Assembly (NCBI GenBank): GCA_036897095.1 | Contig: JAYMSP010002623.1 | Span: forward strand, 1 to 23,232 | Direction of reading: 5' to 3' | DNA from: Plantago elongata | Taxonomy: Eukaryota > Streptophyta > Magnoliopsida > Lamiales > Plantaginaceae | Length of the DNA: 23,232 nucleotides | Shown: positions 18,678 through 23,232 of the stretch, one piece after another | How the letters are laid out: each line of letters begins with the position of its first letter | Numbering within the stretch: position 1 is the first letter of the stretch | The notes under the pieces: generated by a model | The model's database searches: none | The model's input: only the letters and a program-made list of their open reading frames with translations | What the model was told of the DNA's origin: nothing | Made by a program: the position numbers and the translations under genes

Positions 18678-18842
18678 TATATAAATAGCTAACTTATACT
18701 TTCATTGTTTTACACAAATATGGACTTTGCATTCTTCTATTCTCTTCCTCTTTTAGCTTTTGTATTGAACAATGGAAAGCTGAGTATATTTCTTTTATCT
18801 CACTTGAATATTTTTGTGCTGATTCATAACGTATTAAAATGA
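18678..18842 (+). other. Isolated small ORF behind a TATA box (40 codons)
   Basis: A TATATAAATA box (18,678-18,687) is followed 32 bp later by an ATG (18,720) that opens a 40-codon frame. Its first residues (MDFAFFYSLPLLAFVLNNGK) look like a signal peptide or first exon of a secreted small peptide. The frame then continues hydrophobic and ends TGA at 18,842. The expected leader would be very short (about 10 nt). No homologue is recognised and no second exon was identified. It may be chance in AT-rich DNA. Confidence 0.2.
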
Positions 18843-20160
18843 GTGGATAAGAATAGATTAAGGGGTTTATTCTTTTTCGTCAAATGGAAGTATAATGGTA
18901 GGTATTTATATATGAAAAAATGATACCAAAAGAGTAAGAGTATATAAAAATACGGCACATACCTTACTCCACTAATCAATAGCATCATTAATCTCTTTAA
19001 TTAAAGGATATGTACATTTATATCTAACGTTTAATTTTCTTTTTTGGTTTATTTTAGTGGTTTATTTTAGAGGAAAGTAAAGTTCTATTTACATATTGAG
19101 GATAAACAAATGTTAAGTTTGAACAATTAGACTATTTTACGGCTTCGATGTGAGTATAAGGCCATATTTGTTATACCGTTGGAGCAGTCATCTCTCCGTT
19201 TAAATCGAATATTTTGTAAGAAAATTCAATTTCAATTGAAAAAGACTACTCAAATTCTACACAAATCAGTTCTTAAGTGTTCAACGTGAGGTTACTAACG
19301 GATATACATTTAGGGAGTGTTTATATAATTTTCTTTGGATATGTGAATGTAACATTCTAAACTGCAAGTTAAGTTTCAGAGATTTTACAGAGTTTGAGAA
19401 CATTAATCCTACTAATAATATGGTGCACATTTCTTTTCACGAATTATTAATAAGAACTCAAAAAATATTAAAACGTGTTTACTTTGATAAATTTTAGAAT
19501 TAATAATCATGTGAGATGTCTCTCTATTTGTATACGAGTTACATAAAATGTGTGCAAAAGAACATTTGTTGATACATTGAAGACAAGATTACCCGTAGAG
19601 TTTTTTATGTGGAATCGCACAAACTCACATACTTAAGACTCGATGGATTAGTGATCGGGTCATTACACCATATTTATAATTAAATCTAAAATGTTTTACT
19701 GAGTCATCTAATATCAAAAAATGCGTATTCTTCCAACCTTAGGTGTAGAATATTGGAAAGGTCAGGCCAGAGGAATACAGTTGAGCTTCTTTGAGAAGTT
19801 TCTATCTTTTGGAAGTCGACAAGGTTCTTAAAAGCTTTAATTTGTATACTGTAGGTAATGCGCTATTTAGTATATGGTTTCCATGAGACTGGAGATAACA
19901 AAGATTAATGGAGAGAAAGGCCTAGTGAAATGCTGAAGCAGTAAAGGAGAAGGCTCGTAAAGATAAGCTTTATACTTCATTATCCTCCCCACTTTATTCT
20001 TCTTTCAACAATTACTTTCAGCTGTCACAATTACTTCTTTTATTCGGTCTAGGTGCCCCTCATATATTAATGGCCCGGAAACTAATCGACTAAGATCCGA
20101 CCCTTAATAATTTATACTAATCGGATTGTATCAACATGTTAGTATGTAACACTTCGACTA
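18843..20160. other. Intergenic AT-rich DNA, nothing recognised
   Basis: Both strands were read for reading frames, tRNA-like boxes, MITE ends and long repeats. None was convincing. The composition is ordinary AT-rich plant intergenic sequence. Confidence 0.5.
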
Positions 20161-20305
20161 TGTTTTCTTCAACTGAAATTTACTTCACAATATTGAACTG
20201 AATGGAACGGAACGAAACTGAACTGGATTGTAGTAGCATAAATTATAACTATGCAGAGTTGAACTGAATTTAATGTAACTGAAATGGTTTTCAATTGAAA
20301 AGAAC
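20161..20305 (+). mobile_element. 145-bp MITE, family member of the kinase intron-2 element
   Basis: Imperfect terminal inverted repeats TGTTTTCTTCAACTGAAA and (reverse complement of the right end) TGTTCTTTTCAATTGAAA bound an interior of (T)GAACTGAA-type units with a central AAATTATAACTATGC. The element is non-coding. Its reverse complement aligns with 7,127-7,249 inside the kinase gene. Confidence 0.6.
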
Positions 20306-20439
20306 AAACTCCATCCTTTTGAGTCGGATTATTTCTAGAGTCAATATAAATATTTCAAACCATTTGATAGTATGTGTATTGTTACATAGAAGTATGATTT
20401 ATTCCACCCACTCTTATTTGATGCGCGATGGCAGCCTAC

Positions 20440-20600
20440 TTCCTAATTAAGCCTCTGAATGCAGTAGTGATACTCTGGTAACCAAGCATTCATACCCCCA
20501 GGTTTGGGTTGGTGCCACTCTGATATCACATTGTAGTAATCTGTACCCCGTGGGTGTAGCATCTCTTTCATCTAGCAGCGTATTGCTCATGCTTAATTGC
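20440..20600 (-). mobile_element. LTR/primer-binding-site-like remnant
   Basis: On the minus strand ACAATG is followed by TGATATCAGAG (20,526-20,516), which matches the initiator-Met tRNA primer-binding site TGGTATCAGAG at 10 of 11 bases. This is the usual site just inside the 5' LTR of plant LTR retrotransposons. Adjacent sequence is GC-richer than its surroundings. No second LTR, polypurine tract or coding domain is present, so this would be a small decayed fragment (for example TRIM-like). Boundaries are approximate. Confidence 0.35.
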
Positions 20601-20969
20601 AAATATTATATAGATACCGTACTAAATATTTGTGTATGAAGATATAATGGTAAATTCACATTAAAAATTGAAGGGCAGCAACAGCTGGGTTCGTCTCTGA
20701 CTTGCCCCACAAATCAACTTATATTTCTTTTCACTCTTTTAAGTCACTCTACTACGAAACTTCATAACAGATCACTCATTTAAAATTGATCCAGAGCAAA
20801 AACACTATTAAGTTAATTTTATGAATAGACTCTCCAGAAATGAGTGTTTATCGTTATGAATAGCATTCCAGTCCAACATTTTCAACACCTTTCCTTGCAT
20901 GTACAACTCTTGGTGTCCTCCGGTTTTTTTTTTTCTCAAGTATTTTTTCTTCCGATTTTTTTATTTTTA

Positions 20970-21060
20970 CTGCCATGGCAGCCTAATAACCTAACAACGT
21001 GAAAGTCCAGTTTACTACCTACTCAATTAGCTACTCAATTAGCCTAATAACCTATGTACC
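20970..21060 (+). repeat. Short overlapping direct repeats
   Basis: AGCCTAATAACCTA occurs twice (near 20,981 and 21,040), and TACTCAATTAGC is repeated in tandem between them. It is a small non-coding duplication. Confidence 0.7.
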
Positions 21061-21213
21061 CTAGTCCCCGACCAGTCTGATATAACCAGTATTGTTAATA
21101 CCAAATTGCGTCGCATTGTGCGCGATCAAAAATATTGGGATAGTGTGATCTTTCTGCGGGAATACACTCAGTTTATATATAAAATAAAATACATCATACA
21201 TTATAACATGGAC

Positions 21214-22465
21214 AGATTCAATTTCAATCACACTAACCTAATTCCATCCATCTAAATCCACCAGCAGTCAGGAAGAAATTACTGTAACTGAAATAGGCTT
21301 CAACTTTTATATCAAAAGAAATCCTAATAATAGGGCACATTCTGAAAGAACAAAAAATGTCTCGCTCAGGCTTGAATTTCTACGAATAAGTCTTGAGTCC
21401 GAAGATGAAGAATCTCTGAGATTCAATTTCAATCACTAGCCTATTTCGTCCAAAGGATGCTAGTTTAACATATTAGCATTCAGGCATTCCATAACACACA
21501 AGCATGTTAGTCAGATAGAACAGATTATTGAAACTGAAAGCAAGTAATATCAAAATCCGGGGAGTGAATTAGAAAACAATAACAGCAACCTAGTTTCATA
21601 CAGACAAATATAATCTCGTACATTATTTCTTTCTTCAGAACAGTCTCTTAATGCAAAAACTTCCATTAGGCAGCAAAACGGGCGGGCAAACCTTAAATAT
21701 TAGGAATATCACAACCCACGCACACAAGGCTTGGTCATATTTCCAAAATTTGCACATAGACTTCAATTATCTATAGTAACAACACCTGCTCCAGCCACAC
21801 AAGTGTTACATGCATTTTCCTAACTTGCACAGTCTAACCGTCAGACCAACTAACACATGTTTTTCTCCAGGAAAAAGGAATATAAGCTGAATACTAAGAG
21901 TTCATGCAGGCTTTCAAGCCAAAGTCATATCACGAGAGAACTATAAGCAATAGCTCCTTGGGCACTTTACTTCAAACTTTATTTACATTACAACATAAAC
22001 AAAAACGTAGTCAAATGGTGGGAGCTTCAATTTTTTTTTCTTCTTCCCACATATCAAAGAATCAACATCAGGGACCATTGATGCTCAAAACGAAGAAAAG
22101 AAGAGGTTACATAAATAATGAGATACATACAGCGTTCAAGACAGTGTCATCCCAAAGGAACAATATATGCATCTTTGCTAGAGTACTTAACTAGGAACAT
22201 TATTTACAGTCCAATACAAACCAAAACGTACTCAAACCGGTGAAAGATTCAATTTCAATCACATTAAGCTAATTCCATCTAACTAAAAGACAGATTTTCA
22301 TAGTCCACAAGCAGTCAGAAGAAATTACTGTAACTAAAATTGGCTTCAACTTGTATATCAACAAAAATTCCCAATAACAGAGCACATTCTGAAATTAAAA
22401 AAAAACACTGTCGGCCGAAGTTGCACAGGCTAGAAATTCTACGAATAGGGCCTTGGGTCCGAACA
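21214..22465. repeat. Diverged ~200-bp duplicated blocks about 1.04 kb apart
   Basis: Block 21,214-21,405 and block 22,245-22,465 share AGATTCAATTTCAATCACA, CAGTCAG(G)AAGAAATTACTG, GGCTTCAACTT, GCACATTCTGAAA and TTCTACGAATA in the same order. A third AGATTCAATTTCAATCAC stands at 21,419. Weaker echoes occur near 21,508 and 22,820 (CAGATAGAACA(G/A)ATTA). There is no coding capacity. Confidence 0.7.
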
Positions 22466-23232
22466 TTGCAGATGGAAGAAGTTTCAAACCAAATCATAGT
22501 CAAATGGCAGAAATAAGGATAGGAAACTAAAAAAGCTGAGTTATACATTGCTTTCAAGCCAAGTTCATTCCACTATAGGATATACAATCTCTCCGAGAGC
22601 ATTTTACTATTAGACAGTCTAACAGTCAAACACCTCAAATATTAGTCAGCACACAACCCAGATTAGGCACATTTGCCTAATTTTCCAATGTTTAACACAA
22701 GTTCTTCGGTAGCCAAAAAGTAGTTGAAACTTGAAACAGTGAAAATCAAGTTCAATCACATAAAATCAATTTCATAAATCAGAAGGATACGCCATCCATA
22801 TTAGCTTTTCCTAATCAACAGGCAGGCAGATAGAACAAATTACTCTAAACAAGGTCTTGACCTCTAACATTGCAGATAATCAGTGCGACTGTGAGCGATT
22901 AACGACGCTCAAATTTAGTATTAGGATAGAGCAGACAATATTAAATCCGTCCGTTATTATATGTTCGCATTAGTGTTGTTGTCATCTATGATGAACAGGC
23001 AATAAGTTTCAACATCCGAATTTGAAGCCAAGCACTCTTGTCGAGTAGTTCACTAGAAACTTTAGTTGCAATCCAGTATAAACCAAACCGTAGTAAATTA
23101 AATTCCGAAGAGATTAACCAAACACCATTCATAAAAAACCAAACCGTACATTAATAACAAACAACGCAACCGAGAAGAAGTTCGAAAACGAAGCAGGCTA
23201 TCTCAATGTATTGGATCAAAATACAGTGTATC
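21600..23232. other. Repeat-rich non-coding tract at the right edge
   Basis: Further echo pairs are CTTTCAAGCCAA at 21,911 and 22,551, AAATATTAG...CACAACCCA near 21,697 and 22,637, and an AAAACGTA(G/C)TCAAA motif at 22,002 and 22,223. The minus strand is distinctly U/T-rich with GT-rich words, as in plant introns or long 3' UTRs. The tract could belong to a minus-strand transcript whose exons lie beyond 23,232. No exon is visible; the longest frames have no protein character. Confidence 0.35.

Noticed and set aside
1-23232. CRISPR arrays, bacterial operons or prophage-like modules
   Set aside because: No regularly spaced short repeats or prokaryotic gene organisation are present. The window is plant nuclear DNA.

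Overview
This window is nuclear DNA of a flowering plant, most likely a eudicot. The evidence is spliced genes with GT-AG introns, very AT-rich intergenic DNA, Stowaway-type MITEs, tRNA-derived SINEs, and three proteins of plant-specific families. Several interspersed repeats (the 'gaactgaactg' MITE family, the 'gaccgtctc...ttttgtg' repeat) resemble sequences I associate with Caryophyllales such as the Amaranthaceae. That placement is a weak inference.

Layout. Bases 1-6,090 hold no convincing complete gene. They contain a purine-rich repeat, a weak candidate for a minus-strand first exon (about 1,162 down to 886), three Stowaway-like MITEs, small direct duplications, a GC-richer transposon-like remnant (about 3,990-4,880) and a 0.54-kb terminal-inverted-repeat element (5,121-5,656). 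Bases 6,130-9,656 (+) encode a five-exon receptor-like cytoplasmic kinase of subfamily VII (PBL8/PBL16/RIPK-like, 408 aa). Its introns are loaded with MITEs, and a 12-codon uORF ends on its start codon. Bases 11,566-13,881 (+) encode an intronless MCTP of the FTIP3/FTIP4 (MCTP3/MCTP4) type. Bases 15,106-17,457 (-) encode a second intronless MCTP that looks like the FTIP1 (MCTP1) orthologue. The two MCTP genes converge tail to tail across 1.2 kb containing a SINE with perfect 9-bp target-site duplications. A degenerate U6 snRNA-like sequence lies directly against the FTIP1 stop codon. Bases 17,500-23,232 have no recognisable gene. They contain a tandemly duplicated 0.23-kb repeat in which one copy carries a short tRNA-like SINE that the other lacks, a second member of the MITE family found in kinase intron 2, an LTR/primer-binding-site-like remnant, and a repeat-rich tract (21.2-23.2 kb).

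Gene relationships. FTIP1-type MCTPs are known in Arabidopsis for ER/plasmodesmal trafficking of the florigen FT in phloem companion cells. FTIP3/4-type MCTPs traffic the meristem protein STM and tether ER to the plasma membrane at plasmodesmata. The window therefore places two members of one cell-to-cell transport family side by side. The upstream kinase belongs to an immune/receptor signalling family, and nothing in the sequence ties it functionally to the MCTPs. I found no evidence for a wholly new biological system. The most unusual items are small: the U6-like relic, the SINE filled/empty site pair, the nested foldback in a kinase intron, and the overlapping uORF.
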